Positions 26,378 to 35,311 of a stretch of DNA of 64,000 bases are shown here, in pieces (within the stretch, counting starts at the first letter, position 1; each line of letters begins with the position of its first letter). The notes beneath the pieces were generated by a model. The model saw only the letters and a list, made by a program, of their open reading frames with translations. It searched no databases and was not told the DNA's origin. Origin of the DNA: Rosenbergiella nectarea (GTDB lineage: Bacteria > Pseudomonadota > Gammaproteobacteria > Enterobacterales > Enterobacteriaceae); the NCBI RefSeq assembly GCF_900111105.1, contig NZ_FOGC01000003.1:231401-295400 (forward strand). Direction: 5' to 3'. The position numbers were made by a program, and so were the translations under genes.

Positions 26378-27484
26378 TCAGAACGCATTATTCCTGAGAC
26401 GGAAAGAGCCTGTGATACGGTCCCATATTTCCACCAGTTCGCTATCGCTGTAAGTTGGCGGTGGCAGCGTATGGTTGCTTAATGTTAGGTCAATAATCGG
26501 ATGTCGAAAATCCACTATTTTTTCATTAGCGATGGCGTTGAAAAGTAGCTGTCCGGACGGATGACCGGGTGATTTTTCTGATGGGGCAACGTTCAGCCAC
26601 TCATCGGCCTCAAATCCCGCTATTTGTGTTTTACTCTTCCGCAGCGTCTTTGCCTTAACTTCTGTCAGATAAGGCTGAATTTCATGGCTTCGCTCCAGCA
26701 TGCTCTTCGGATCGCCAAGATAAGTGTTCGTGGAAACCGACAGGGAAAATACCGGGTTATGCGGATAGACAAAGGTAATATCCTCCTTTGGCTTCGCACT
26801 TCCATCACGGATAAACCCTTGCGAAATACAGGTTCCCGGTTGCGTCGGAATTTCATCATCTTTCCGTCCGCTCAGGCGTGACATTAAGTCCTGTAGCTCC
26901 GCCAGTTTCTGAGGCTTAGTGTTAAGTTTACTTTCAGCCATCCCTCCATTCAAATACTCGACGCGGTCCTGTTTATATTTAGGGTCTGATACATCTCTTA
27001 TCTCTGAAGAAATTATAAATGCCACCCCGTCAACGTACAGGTGCCCTTCCAGAATGCGCCCAAATCCCGGCACGCTCTCATTTCTATTACGGTCAAAGAT
27101 CACCGCATTCTCACTGACCCGGTACACCTGTTTGAGAAAAGGCTGATCTATCAGATCAACTGTATGGCTGTTTTTCAGCACCTCCTCCCGCAGCCGGATA
27201 CGCTGCACAAACGCCGGGCGGTAGAGTCGCTTGCTGCTGATACTGACCTCATTAATCCGGGCGCGGTCCGTCAGGGTGTTTTCAAAAGAGGCCGGTACCT
27301 CAAAAACATAGCGCCCCACACACTGGGCTTTGGTGGTGGTAAACAGGGTATCGACCATATGTTTTTCCTTATCCGTTAACGCCGGTGGCGTATGCACAAA
27401 CGTCACATAGTGGTGAATATATAATCCTGCCGCCAGCAGCAGCAACGCCAGCGGAATAAGTAGGTGAAACGGAAATTTTTTCAT
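26378..27484 (-). CDS. Tli4-family T6SS immunity protein
   Basis: A 368-residue protein with an N-terminal membrane/signal segment (FPFHLLIPLALLLLAAGLYI) and a large periplasmic part. The opening TTTKAQCVGRYVFEVPASF, the middle CISQGFIRDG and the later IAGFEADEWLNVAPSE are the pattern of Tli4-type proteins that protect the periplasm from type VI secretion phospholipases. It overlaps the end of the upstream effector gene by ATGA, so the two are translationally coupled. It appears intact, unlike the effector. Family recognised from memory; a profile search would settle it. Confidence 0.7.
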   Translation of the reverse strand: MKKFPFHLLIPLALLLLAAGLYIHHYVTFVHTPPALTDKEKHMVDTLFTTTKAQCVGRYVFEVPASFENTLTDRARINEVSISSKRLYRPAFVQRIRLREEVLKNSHTVDLIDQPFLKQVYRVSENAVIFDRNRNESVPGFGRILEGHLYVDGVAFIISSEIRDVSDPKYKQDRVEYLNGGMAESKLNTKPQKLAELQDLMSRLSGRKDDEIPTQPGTCISQGFIRDGSAKPKEDITFVYPHNPVFSLSVSTNTYLGDPKSMLERSHEIQPYLTEVKAKTLRKSKTQIAGFEADEWLNVAPSEKSPGHPSGQLLFNAIANEKIVDFRHPIIDLTLSNHTLPPPTYSDSELVEIWDRITGSFRLRNNAF

Positions 27485-28140
27485 GGGGCCGGCACCTGCT
27501 GCACGATTTTCACTACCGAGCGGACCGTAAACATCAGCGCGTCGGACAGGTCGCTGTAAACCGAACGGGAGCGGTCCACCGGGTCCACAGCATAGGCACC
27601 CTCATGGTCAACATCAGTGGCCAGTATGCCGCGAATTCGCGGGAAGGTGGTCCGGATGGCCGTTACCGGCACCGTTTGCAGCTGCGCTTTCCTGAAGTAA
27701 TTATCCATCAGGATATCGTCATCGCTGAGCAGGTACTGCAAGCGGTCAAGCGCCTCCCCGTAGCTCTTGTAAAACGCACTTCCCCATCCCCGCTTGCGTC
27801 GCGACGGAAATTTTTTCCCGTCAGCATCGTTGTTTAAAATCTTCCCGCTGTCGTCAACCATTGTGGTTACAGGATCCAGAAGCCCCTTTCTTTTTTTTGC
27901 GTTGGCCAATGGCCATTTTTTAAGCGACGAAAAGCTAAACTGCCAGACTTTACTCTTTCCGTTTTTCAGGTTTGACCCCATCACCCCCGGAATAAAAATC
28001 ACCGGGATCACTTTGTCGTCCGGCTTGAGGCAAACCGCCACGTAATTTTTTGCTTTCGCCTGGGGAATGATTTCATAATAAAACCGCCCGTCGTCATTCC
28101 ACACTGGCCGGTGATAAGCACTGTTTTCGTTGTCATCCAT
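27481..28140 (-). CDS. T6SS lipase-type effector, internally deleted
   Basis: A 219-residue protein that starts like a large alpha/beta-hydrolase effector (KVIPVIFIPGVMGSNLKNG, the oxyanion-hole motif near residue 50) and ends like one (TVPVTAIRTTFPRIRGILAT, DVDHEGAY, which would hold the catalytic His). The GxSxG nucleophile elbow and the Asp region expected in between are absent, and the protein is far shorter than usual for such effectors. The frame is kept and ATGA still couples it to the Tli4 gene, so an in-frame internal deletion near residue 155 is the best reading. Probably inactive as a lipase. Confidence 0.65.
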   Translation of the reverse strand: MDDNENSAYHRPVWNDDGRFYYEIIPQAKAKNYVAVCLKPDDKVIPVIFIPGVMGSNLKNGKSKVWQFSFSSLKKWPLANAKKRKGLLDPVTTMVDDSGKILNNDADGKKFPSRRKRGWGSAFYKSYGEALDRLQYLLSDDDILMDNYFRKAQLQTVPVTAIRTTFPRIRGILATDVDHEGAYAVDPVDRSRSVYSDLSDALMFTVRSVVKIVQQVPAP

Positions 28141-28170
28141 GAGCTAAATTCCTGTTATTGGTGGGGCTGA

Positions 28171-28330
28171 TGCTCAGTGGAGCGAAAGCTCACATTAAGA
28201 AGCTTCATCTGCCGGGGCACGGCGCGACGGTGATATCCCGGCAGCTCGGCATTCCCCGCTCCACGCTCTAGAAAATCCTGAACGTAGCATAATGATCTGC
28301 CGCCTTCCCTGTCCCGACTCAACGTTTGTT
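28171..28330. repeat. Direct repeat, right copy
   Basis: The 160-base partner of 26151-26307, just upstream of the effector gene. It differs from the left copy mainly in its first 40 bases. It contains a GAGC-GAAA-GCTC hairpin and a CTGCCGGG / CCCGGCAG inverted pair, and the same HTH-like reading frame. Confidence 0.8.
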
Positions 28331-28590
28331 CAAACAGGGGCAGGTATCCTGTCTTATCTCAAATATCAGAAAAAGCAGAGAGTTAGCATGATAATCAGCC
28401 CGCTGGGAGACTATCACCAACCGGGACGGATCCGGCAGTTGCGCGGATAGCGACCGTAAGCACTAATATTGCGGTTCAATCGAGGAGTTATCGTATTTGT
28501 ACTGATAATAAATGGTTATACTGGGTATTTTATTGTCTGTCTTAAATGGCCGCAAAAATAAAAGGTATCTTCATCGTATTCACCCTTAAA

Positions 28591-28770
28591 TCACAATGTA
28601 TAGGCTTGGTCATAAATGCGAACCCACTGATTGGCGCGGCGCCCATTTTCTGAATATAGAGCACCTGTTATAGCCTGGGTATCATTTCTAGCATTACTAT
28701 TTATATAGACAAATTTATCACCAATCCGTTTAAGAATCCCCGTGTAACTAAATATTCCAGTTCCTCTTGG
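28591..28770 (-). pseudogene. 3' gene remnant of unknown family
   Basis: The minus strand reads GIFSYTGILKRIGDKFVYIN, then SNARNDTQAITGALYSENGR, and ends VRIYDQAYTL with a TGA at 28591. It is about 59 codons with protein-like composition and no start; a stop bounds it upstream. It could be the tail of a secreted or immunity-type protein. I do not recognise it. The stretch 28331-28590 before it holds nothing I can support. Confidence 0.4.
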
Positions 28771-28835
28771 TTAGTATACGTTTTCGTTCAATTGCCCCCT
28801 TAAATGTTTAATCTAGTTGAAAGGAAATATTGATC

Positions 28836-29027
28836 GTGCAATACCACTCTTGGCTTCTGATCAGTTTGCTCATAGTTGGCTGTTCAACTCCCCGAGTCAA
28901 ACAACGTCGGTCAACTTCCGCTTGCCTCGCTTACCAACGGATGATGACCACCCCTTTGCCTCCCTATCAACACGAGCAGCTTCAAGAACAATGTGAACGT
29001 TCGCGAGCCGATACGAACGTTTCTTAG
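28836..29027 (+). CDS. Small lipoprotein of unknown function
   Basis: A 63-residue protein with a lipoprotein signal (SWLLISLLIVGCST, lipobox IVGC) and a short Cys-containing, Gln/Arg-rich mature part (ACLAYQRMMTTPLPPY). Start is GTG 28836 or TTG 28830 after AAGGAAA. Its stop overlaps by four bases the end of the convergent Lrp-type gene. I do not recognise the family; similar short lipoproteins are common in enterobacteria. Confidence 0.6.
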   Translation: MQYHSWLLISLLIVGCSTPRVKQRRSTSACLAYQRMMTTPLPPYQHEQLQEQCERSRADTNVS

Positions 29028-29485
29028 AGTGGCCGTGTTGGAAGTTGACTAATTTGTTTGAGTTTTTTTAACACCACAAAGGATTTGACGTGGCTAATGA
29101 CTTCGCTGGCCAATAAGGTGTGAGAGATAAAATCAGCCAATTGCTCTAAATTGCTCGCGATAATCTTTAATAAATAGTCAGCTTCACCGCTAACCATATG
29201 AACTTCCTGAATCGCCGCTTCACCATCGATAATTTGTTGAAAACGCTGCATCGATTTAGGTTCGTGGCTGTGTAAATTGATGTGCACGTAGGCTAATACC
29301 TGTAAACCAATCGCTTGACCATTTACCCGCGCGGAGTAGCCCTGAATAATCCCTGCTTCTTCCAGCGCGGTTCAGCGGCGCGAACACTGCGAGGCGGATA
29401 AACCCACCTTTTCGCCTATTTCTTGGTTAGTGAGACGACCATCAAGCTGCAACGCCGAAATAATTTTCCAATCGAAGTTATCCAT
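29024..29485 (-). pseudogene. Lrp/AsnC-family regulator broken by an in-frame stop
   Basis: From ATG 29485 the frame reads MDNFDWKIISALQLDGRLTN, then EIGEKVGLSASQCSRR, hits TGA at 29372-29374, and continues in the same frame with TALEEAGIIQGYSARV to a full RAM ligand domain (MVSGEADYLLKI) ending at 29024. Family members have Arg where the stop is (CGA to TGA). The stop lies in the recognition helix of the helix-turn-helix, so the regulator should be inactive unless read through. It is divergent from ipdC, which it may once have controlled. Confidence 0.8.
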
Positions 29486-29626
29486 CCTTTCCCCGCACGA
29501 TTTATGTAACTCAAGCCATTTCAATACAAAACACGCACACTTCTTGTGCCGTTTTCCCGTTAGACTGATTAGAAATATTTATTCTCTGCACAAATCATTC
29601 ATCACTTTTAGCACGAGGTGACATCG

Positions 29627-31309
29627 ATGCAAATGCCATTAGGACAATTTTTACTGCGGCGATTACATGAAGTCGGCATCAACCATCTCTTCGGTGTACC
29701 GGGCGATTTCAATCTCTCTTTCCTTGAACAAACCCTACAGCCTTCCCCAATAAGATTTATTAATAATTGTAATGAGTTGAATGCCGCTTATGCAGCGGAT
29801 GGCTATGCCCGTAGCAATGGGCTAGGGGCTTTCGTTACCACATGGGGAGTGGGTGACCTGAGCGCACTGAATGGTTTAGCGGGTGCCTATGCTGAAAACA
29901 TTCCTGTTGTGCATATCAGTGGCTTACCGCGGTTGCATGCCGTCAATGAACGCGCCTTACTTCATCACACATTAGTCGATGGCGATTACGATAACATCGG
30001 TCGCTGTGTCGCAGAGTTTACCGTGGCGCAAACACGTCTAACCCCCGCGAATGCGGTCATTGAGATCGACCGCCTGCTACAGTGCTGTTGGCTGGAGCGA
30101 CGGCCCGTTCATCTACAACTACCGTCCGATATTACTCACCTGATGATTGAAGTGCCGACGCAGCCCCTGTGCTTAATGGAGCCAACGAGTGACCCACTGC
30201 AAGTCGAACGCGTTATTTCGCGCCTGCAAGCGCAATGGCGACCAGAAAATAGCCCGGTCTTCTTACTCGATAACGATGCGGTACGCTTTGGGGTCATCGA
30301 TGTTATTCGCACGATCGCCGAAAAGATGGCAATCCCTTATGCGGTACTGCCTAGCGCCAAAGGGATTATGGATGAAGATTCTGCACTGTATCTTGGTGTT
30401 TACGCAGGTCAGGCAAGTTTACCTACCGTAAGTCATGCTATTCACCATTCAGATTGCGTGATAGGGGTCGGCCTACGCCTGACGGATTGTAATACCGGGC
30501 TATTTAGCCAGCTTATCGACAACTCGCGACTCATCTCGCTAAGACGCTTCGATGTGGCCATTAAAGGGGCACAATTTCCGGGAGTCATGCTCAAAGAGTT
30601 ATTAACAAAATTAGCTGAACAGGTCACCGATCGCGAAGCTCGGCCTCTGCCCCCTCGACCTTCCTTACCGCTATCGACTGAGGCGCAGACGACATTTTCT
30701 CAGGCCTATTTCTGGCAAGCTATTCAAGCCTTCATTCAACCGGAAGTTATAATTTTTGGTGAAGCGGGCACCGCACACAGTGGTGCATCAAGCTTACGGC
30801 TACCGGCTGGCGCGCGCTATCATTCGCAAATTATTTGGGGATCCATAGGCTTTACGCTACCCGCTCTGCTGGGTTCGCAGATTGCGCAACCCGACCAACG
30901 GCATTTGCTCTTTATTGGCGATGGCTCGTTACAACTCACGGTTCAAGAACTTTCTACCCTGCTACAACAGCGCCTTACACCGATTATTTTTCTCATTAAT
31001 AATCGAGGATACACCATAGAACGACTTATTCTCGGCGAATCCTCTGCGTATAACGATGTGAACGAATGGGACTATGCCAAGCTACCGAGCGTGCTCGATA
31101 AAGGTAATCATGCCTTATCCTTTATCGTGGACGATATCCCTTCACTGCATCAAGCGCTGCAGGCCGCAGAGAATCCAAACCGTGATAAAGCTATTTTTAT
31201 CGAGATACGCTTTTCGCCCCTTGATGCCCCACCTCAGTTAAAGCAATTCGCTAAGCGCTTTGCCGACTATGACTACGGCAACTGTGGGCCACGTAACCTT
31301 AATCACTGA
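29627..31309 (+). CDS. ipdC: Indolepyruvate/phenylpyruvate decarboxylase IpdC
   Basis: A 560-residue thiamine-diphosphate decarboxylase that converts indole-3-pyruvate to indole-3-acetaldehyde, the key step of auxin synthesis by the IPyA route. Visible parts: N-terminal HLFGVPGDFNLSFLE and the cofactor Glu in NCNELNAAYAADGYAR, the HH pair in ALLHHTLVDGDY, the ThDP motif GDGSLQLTVQEL ending in INNRGYTIER with the acidic catalytic residue. GAGG nine bases before ATG 29627 favours that start over GTG 29618. Other keto acids are possible substrates. The broken Lrp-type gene is divergent. Confidence 0.85.
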   Translation: MQMPLGQFLLRRLHEVGINHLFGVPGDFNLSFLEQTLQPSPIRFINNCNELNAAYAADGYARSNGLGAFVTTWGVGDLSALNGLAGAYAENIPVVHISGLPRLHAVNERALLHHTLVDGDYDNIGRCVAEFTVAQTRLTPANAVIEIDRLLQCCWLERRPVHLQLPSDITHLMIEVPTQPLCLMEPTSDPLQVERVISRLQAQWRPENSPVFLLDNDAVRFGVIDVIRTIAEKMAIPYAVLPSAKGIMDEDSALYLGVYAGQASLPTVSHAIHHSDCVIGVGLRLTDCNTGLFSQLIDNSRLISLRRFDVAIKGAQFPGVMLKELLTKLAEQVTDREARPLPPRPSLPLSTEAQTTFSQAYFWQAIQAFIQPEVIIFGEAGTAHSGASSLRLPAGARYHSQIIWGSIGFTLPALLGSQIAQPDQRHLLFIGDGSLQLTVQELSTLLQQRLTPIIFLINNRGYTIERLILGESSAYNDVNEWDYAKLPSVLDKGNHALSFIVDDIPSLHQALQAAENPNRDKAIFIEIRFSPLDAPPQLKQFAKRFADYDYGNCGPRNLNH

Positions 31310-32204
31310 CCTTTGACCGCATTGGCCAAGCAATAATAACCAAACTGGCAATGATTAACCCTATCCCAGCCCAACCCACTGGGGATAGGGTTTCATTGAG
31401 GATAAACACGGCGAGTAAAGCGGCCACCACGGGTTCAAGTAACGTAATTGCCGTGGCGACGCTGGCTTTGATCCGCGCCAAACCTGCCCCATAACATAGG
31501 TAGCCGATGCACATTGGAAAGACCGCCATATAACTTCCCACCGCCGCATTTCGCCATGATGCGAGCAGGGGCGCACCGGTCACGATTAACAACGGTAATA
31601 ACAACAGACCGCCCAAGCCGAATGTCGACCCCATCGCCGCTCGACTTAATACTCCCTTCATCATCATCCTTCTTGCAGTCCACGAATATAACGCGTAGGT
31701 CAGCCCAGCCAACAAGCCTAAGGCGACGCCTAGGGGCAGGGCCAGTGAGGAGTGACTGCTAACCGCTGAAGGTGCTGCGTGCAATTGCGCGAGCAAGCAA
31801 ATCCCAACAACGCCTACTAGCGCCCCACATAACCACTGCGTAGTTAAGGCGCTTTTTTCCAATCGATTCTCGATCAAGGCTGAAAATAAAGGCGCGGAGC
31901 CTATGGAGATGACTGTACCGACCGCCACCCCAGCAAAGTGCATTGAGCAGTAAAAGGCTAGCGGATAAATAGCGACCGCGCCGGCCCCGAATATTAATAA
32001 ACTTCGTTGTTGCTTGAGTTGAGACACTGAGCTGAGAATAGCCGGTAGCGCCAAGAGGGCTTGTAGGATCCCGCCAATGCCCATGGCGACACAAGCGATA
32101 GCAATAGGGCTCAATTGCGGGGCTAAACGCGCGACTGTGCCCGTAGTGCCCCACAATAAGGCCGCGATAATGACACAACTATTTCCGAGTGACGTAGCGC
32201 TCAT
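31299..32204 (-). CDS. EamA-family transporter
   Basis: A 301-residue inner-membrane protein with two EamA repeats (LLWGTTGTVARLAP; GLLAGLTYALYSWTARR) and about ten helices. The substrate is unknown. It overlaps the stop of the upstream TetR gene by ATGA, with GGAG just before ATG 32204, so the regulator and exporter form one unit and the transporter is probably under TetR control. Its 3' end overlaps the end of ipdC by 11 bases on the other strand. Confidence 0.82.
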   Translation of the reverse strand: MSATSLGNSCVIIAALLWGTTGTVARLAPQLSPIAIACVAMGIGGILQALLALPAILSSVSQLKQQRSLLIFGAGAVAIYPLAFYCSMHFAGVAVGTVISIGSAPLFSALIENRLEKSALTTQWLCGALVGVVGICLLAQLHAAPSAVSSHSSLALPLGVALGLLAGLTYALYSWTARRMMMKGVLSRAAMGSTFGLGGLLLLPLLIVTGAPLLASWRNAAVGSYMAVFPMCIGYLCYGAGLARIKASVATAITLLEPVVAALLAVFILNETLSPVGWAGIGLIIASLVIIAWPMRSKVSD

Positions 32205-32764
32205 AGACACTCCAATCGTTGAGTAATAATCTGCTTTGCCCGTTGCAGTAATGCTGGATGGCCACTCAGTCCGGCGAGGCTGATACTGCCTTCCAATAAA
32301 AAAGCGAACTCTTGCGCCAATAATTCCGCACGCTCAGCGTTGACCGACGGGATTTCGCACAATGCGGTTTCAATAAATTGTTGAATTTGGGCTTTCTGTT
32401 CTGCGACACAACGTCGTTCCAATGAATCAACCGGAAATTCCGCGGCAGCATTGAGTAGACCACACCCCCGAAACCCATTCTTGTAAGGTTGCTCAGCATG
32501 GTCTTGGTAGGCATCGTAGATCGCCAAAATACGATCCTGCGGGGTGACTGTTAGTTGCAGTCGGGTCGCATAAAGGTCAAGCCACTGTTGATGGCGAAGC
32601 GCGAGGTAATCTAACACCAAGCACTGTTTCGAGACGAAGTGATTATAGAAACTTTGTTTAGCAACGCCTGCGAGCTTGATGATGCTATCGATGCCCGTTG
32701 CATGGATACCCTGATTGTAAAACAGCGTATGCGCCGCCTCGCGTATTTTCCCTTTAGTCGACAT
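32201..32764 (-). CDS. TetR/AcrR-family regulator
   Basis: A 187-residue repressor: the N-terminal DNA-binding helix-turn-helix IREAAHTLFYNQGIHATGID, SIIKLAGVAKQSFYNHFVSK is typical of TetR, followed by an all-helical ligand domain with FRGCGLLNAAAEFP. GGGGTATC precedes ATG 32764. It is first in a two-gene unit with the EamA transporter, which suggests control of export of some compound. The 63-base gap on its upstream side separates it from the SDR gene in the same direction. Confidence 0.85.
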   Translation of the reverse strand: MSTKGKIREAAHTLFYNQGIHATGIDSIIKLAGVAKQSFYNHFVSKQCLVLDYLALRHQQWLDLYATRLQLTVTPQDRILAIYDAYQDHAEQPYKNGFRGCGLLNAAAEFPVDSLERRCVAEQKAQIQQFIETALCEIPSVNAERAELLAQEFAFLLEGSISLAGLSGHPALLQRAKQIITQRLECL

Positions 32765-32827
32765 GATACCCCCTGATAAAATAGACAGACAAGTCTACCT
32801 ACTTTATCAGAAACCTCAAGCCATTCA

Positions 32828-33580
32828 CTATTTTCCCCCCGCGAGGTCGATAAAGCTACCTGTAACGTAAGAGGCTTCTTCGGAAAGCAACCAAGCGATG
32901 GCATACGCCACCTCGATCGGCTGCCCACCTCGGGCCATGGGTAATTGCGACTTAACCCGTTCAATGCGGTCGGCCTCGCCGCCCTCGGCATGCATATCGG
33001 TATAGATAAACCCTGGTCGGACCGCATTAACTCGAATTCCGACGGCAGCCACTTCTACACTTAAGCCACGCGTGAAAGTATCGATAGCGCCTTTGGAGGC
33101 CGCATAATCAGTATATTCAAAGGCTGAACCTAACCTTGCCGCAGCCGACGACACATTGACGATTGCCCCTCCTCGTCCTTGATGTTGAGTCGACATACGT
33201 TTGACCGCCTCGCGGGCGCAAAGTATCGATCCACTTATATTGGCGGCGAAGAGCTGCTCCAAGCGCGGGGCCGAAAGCTGTTCAATTCGCGATTGGATAA
33301 AAAGCCTCGCGGCGTTATTTACGAGTCCAGTGATCGGCCCCAGTCGTTGATCAATCTCAGAAAACATTTCAATAATCTGTTGCTCATCGCTGATATCCGC
33401 GGCAATCGCAAGGGCACAACCGCCCTGCCGGCGGATAGCCTCAACCACCGCAAGGGCCTCATCTTCACGCTGCCGATAATTGATACAGACCTTATGTCCT
33501 CGTTCTGCGAGCAAAAGCGCCGTGGCCTTGCCGATCCCCCGCGAACCGCCAGTAATTAGCGTAATATTTTGCTGTGCCAC
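32828..33580 (-). CDS. Short-chain dehydrogenase/reductase
   Basis: A 250-residue classical SDR. The NAD(P) motif TGGSRGIGKA is at residues 10-19, NNAARL follows near 90, the catalytic Ser is in IVNVSSAAARL and the YxxxK pair in YTDYAASKG; the C-terminal VTGSFIDLAGGK is as usual. The cytosolic enzyme's substrate is unknown; it resembles E. coli YgfF-type glucose/ribitol dehydrogenases. AAGGAG seven bases before GTG 33580 supports a GTG start. Confidence 0.85.
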   Translation of the reverse strand: MAQQNITLITGGSRGIGKATALLLAERGHKVCINYRQREDEALAVVEAIRRQGGCALAIAADISDEQQIIEMFSEIDQRLGPITGLVNNAARLFIQSRIEQLSAPRLEQLFAANISGSILCAREAVKRMSTQHQGRGGAIVNVSSAAARLGSAFEYTDYAASKGAIDTFTRGLSVEVAAVGIRVNAVRPGFIYTDMHAEGGEADRIERVKSQLPMARGGQPIEVAYAIAWLLSEEASYVTGSFIDLAGGK

Positions 33581-33648
33581 ACTTAAGCTCCTTATTCACC
33601 GACAACGATTAATCCGTTCACCTTTAGTGGAGGGTACCCGCCTCAAGA

Positions 33649-34125
33649 TTAGGCGGCTTCGGAGGCGATAATAAATTGAGGTTGGTAGGTCACTGGAAAA
33701 TTAACTGAACGCGCAATAAAACAGACAGGATGCACGTCATCATGTAGTTTTCTTGCGAGATCAAGGTCCGTGTCGGGCAAGACGGTGATAACCGGATGCA
33801 AGGTCATGGAAAGAAAGCGTCCCGCGCCACTGGGTAAGACTTCGCCGACGGCTGTGGGGGTATCCTGATAACCGACAACAGTCACTCCGGCCGCTGAAGC
33901 GAGATGTAAATACCACAACATATGGCAGGCTGACAGTGATGACATCAATAAATCTTCAGGATTCATCTTGGTTGGATCGCCACCGAGTAGCGGATCATTT
34001 GAACAGGCGATAATGGGTTTACCGGGCAGCGCAATATCCCAAGTTCGCGCATAGCTACGATAATGTGCGGTACCCTGCCCCAAATTACCGGTCCAGGTGA
34101 TTGATGTGTGGTAAGTATGTTCCAT
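33649..34125 (-). CDS. OsmC/Ohr-family protein
   Basis: A 158-residue OsmC-like protein: NPEDLLMSSLSACHMLWYLHLA carries one redox Cys and HDDVHPVCFIARSVNFPV carries the second, the pair used to reduce organic hydroperoxides. The GDPTKMNPEDL loop supports this subgroup of OsmC-like proteins, seen next to oxidoreductases in many enterobacteria. Upstream is a ribosome site AAGGAG-like stretch (CTTGAGGC region weak). It precedes the SDR gene in the same direction, 68 bases away, and may share its transcript. Confidence 0.82.
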   Translation of the reverse strand: MEHTYHTSITWTGNLGQGTAHYRSYARTWDIALPGKPIIACSNDPLLGGDPTKMNPEDLLMSSLSACHMLWYLHLASAAGVTVVGYQDTPTAVGEVLPSGAGRFLSMTLHPVITVLPDTDLDLARKLHDDVHPVCFIARSVNFPVTYQPQFIIASEAA

Positions 34126-34262
34126 AACGCTAGCCTCAAGAAGGAGTAAGGCGTTACTGAAGCAAAGTTCTACACATTCGTAAAGGAGTTATTTATACGA
34201 TGGGGTATTTGGGGTAAGAAGGTAAAACCAACGAGCTTCACATTCTTCCCCAACGTCTGGAA

Positions 34263-34376
34263 TTAGTAAGGTTTTACAACCATCACGGTGATCAACAGCG
34301 CAGCCATAATAATACAAGGTACGATAATTACTGCGAGTAACGTGATCATCCAGAATTTACGCTTAGACTGAGACAT
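34263..34376 (-). CDS. Small membrane protein (37 residues)
   Basis: An ATG at 34376 reads MSQSKRKFWMITLLAVIIVP, then 13 more hydrophobic residues and VVKPY, with TAA at 34263. It is a charged N-terminus followed by one long hydrophobic helix, typical of bacterial small inner-membrane proteins. The ribosome site (CGGGCG) is weak. No known family recognised. Confidence 0.5.
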   Translation of the reverse strand: MSQSKRKFWMITLLAVIIVPCIIMAALLITVMVVKPY

Positions 34377-35311
34377 TGGGCGCCCGTTTGGAGTCGAAAA
34401 TGATGTGCTATAGAGTATCGTAGAACGGCTGTTCTATCCAGACGAGAGAAAGCGAAAATTCCTCTAGGCTTATGCTACATTCCATTCAGCGGGGGTAAAG
34501 GTGTAATCAGGAAAAAGAAAACCTTTCAATTACGATGCTCGTTAAGAAATTGGTGTTTAGTTCGTAGAGGCCATTGCATCGTTTAAAGAATAAACAACTA
34601 TGGCATAGCGGCACTCATCCCTAAGTGATGGAAAATCCTAACTCTTCAACGCTATACTTTAAGCCTAGTCGACAAACAATAATGTGCAATATTTTTTTGT
34701 CTTTCGCTATCTTAGTACCCGTGTGGGAGATCACCCGACATAATGGCTCGATGCAGGTTTTTTGTACGCTCGGCTTAAGAACCGGGTAAAACACTCCTTT
34801 CTGGGAAAATATCCCCCGCTCCCCTCTTCGAATAAGAACAATCATTATTTAGTGTGCACCCACTTATTATAAGTCATCCAATTATCCAAAATTTATACAT
34901 GACCTTGCATATCCTGTACTGGTAATTAAGCGAGAAAATAACCCTTTAACGATAATGTTGTTAAAGATATTAATGATTGGTCAGCCGTTATTCCTTGCTT
35001 GTAAGCTAAAGCTATTACCACTCACCCGCACAGTGAATTGTAAAAAAAATCCTAAATGTAACGTCCCACTCTTTATTTTTAACAAAATCGAAAAAGAAAA
35101 TCTTCGCGTTAATTGAAAATAAGCATCGTCTGACCTAATAAAATACGGGGATCTACGTTACTAATCCCTATGCACCGGTGTTACCCTGTGACTAAAACCC
35201 TCATTAATTCGATATAAGAAATAATATTGTTAATATAATGTTACAACGTCTTTTTTTTAGTTTGCTTCCTGCTGGCGTAAAAGAGAAGGTACACACAGAC
35301 AGGAGGTTTAG
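34377..35311. other. 935-bp region without a supported gene
   Basis: AT-rich intergenic DNA. Two antisense open frames of 53-74 codons lie near 34621-34845, neither with a ribosome site or family resemblance. The last 110 bases should hold the promoter of the oxalate decarboxylase gene; I see no clear operator, tRNA or sRNA. Confidence 0.5.

Noticed and set aside
34621-34845. A 74-codon minus-strand frame and an overlapping 53-codon plus-strand frame.
   Set aside because: No ribosome site, no family pattern, low complexity of evidence; both strands are open by chance.
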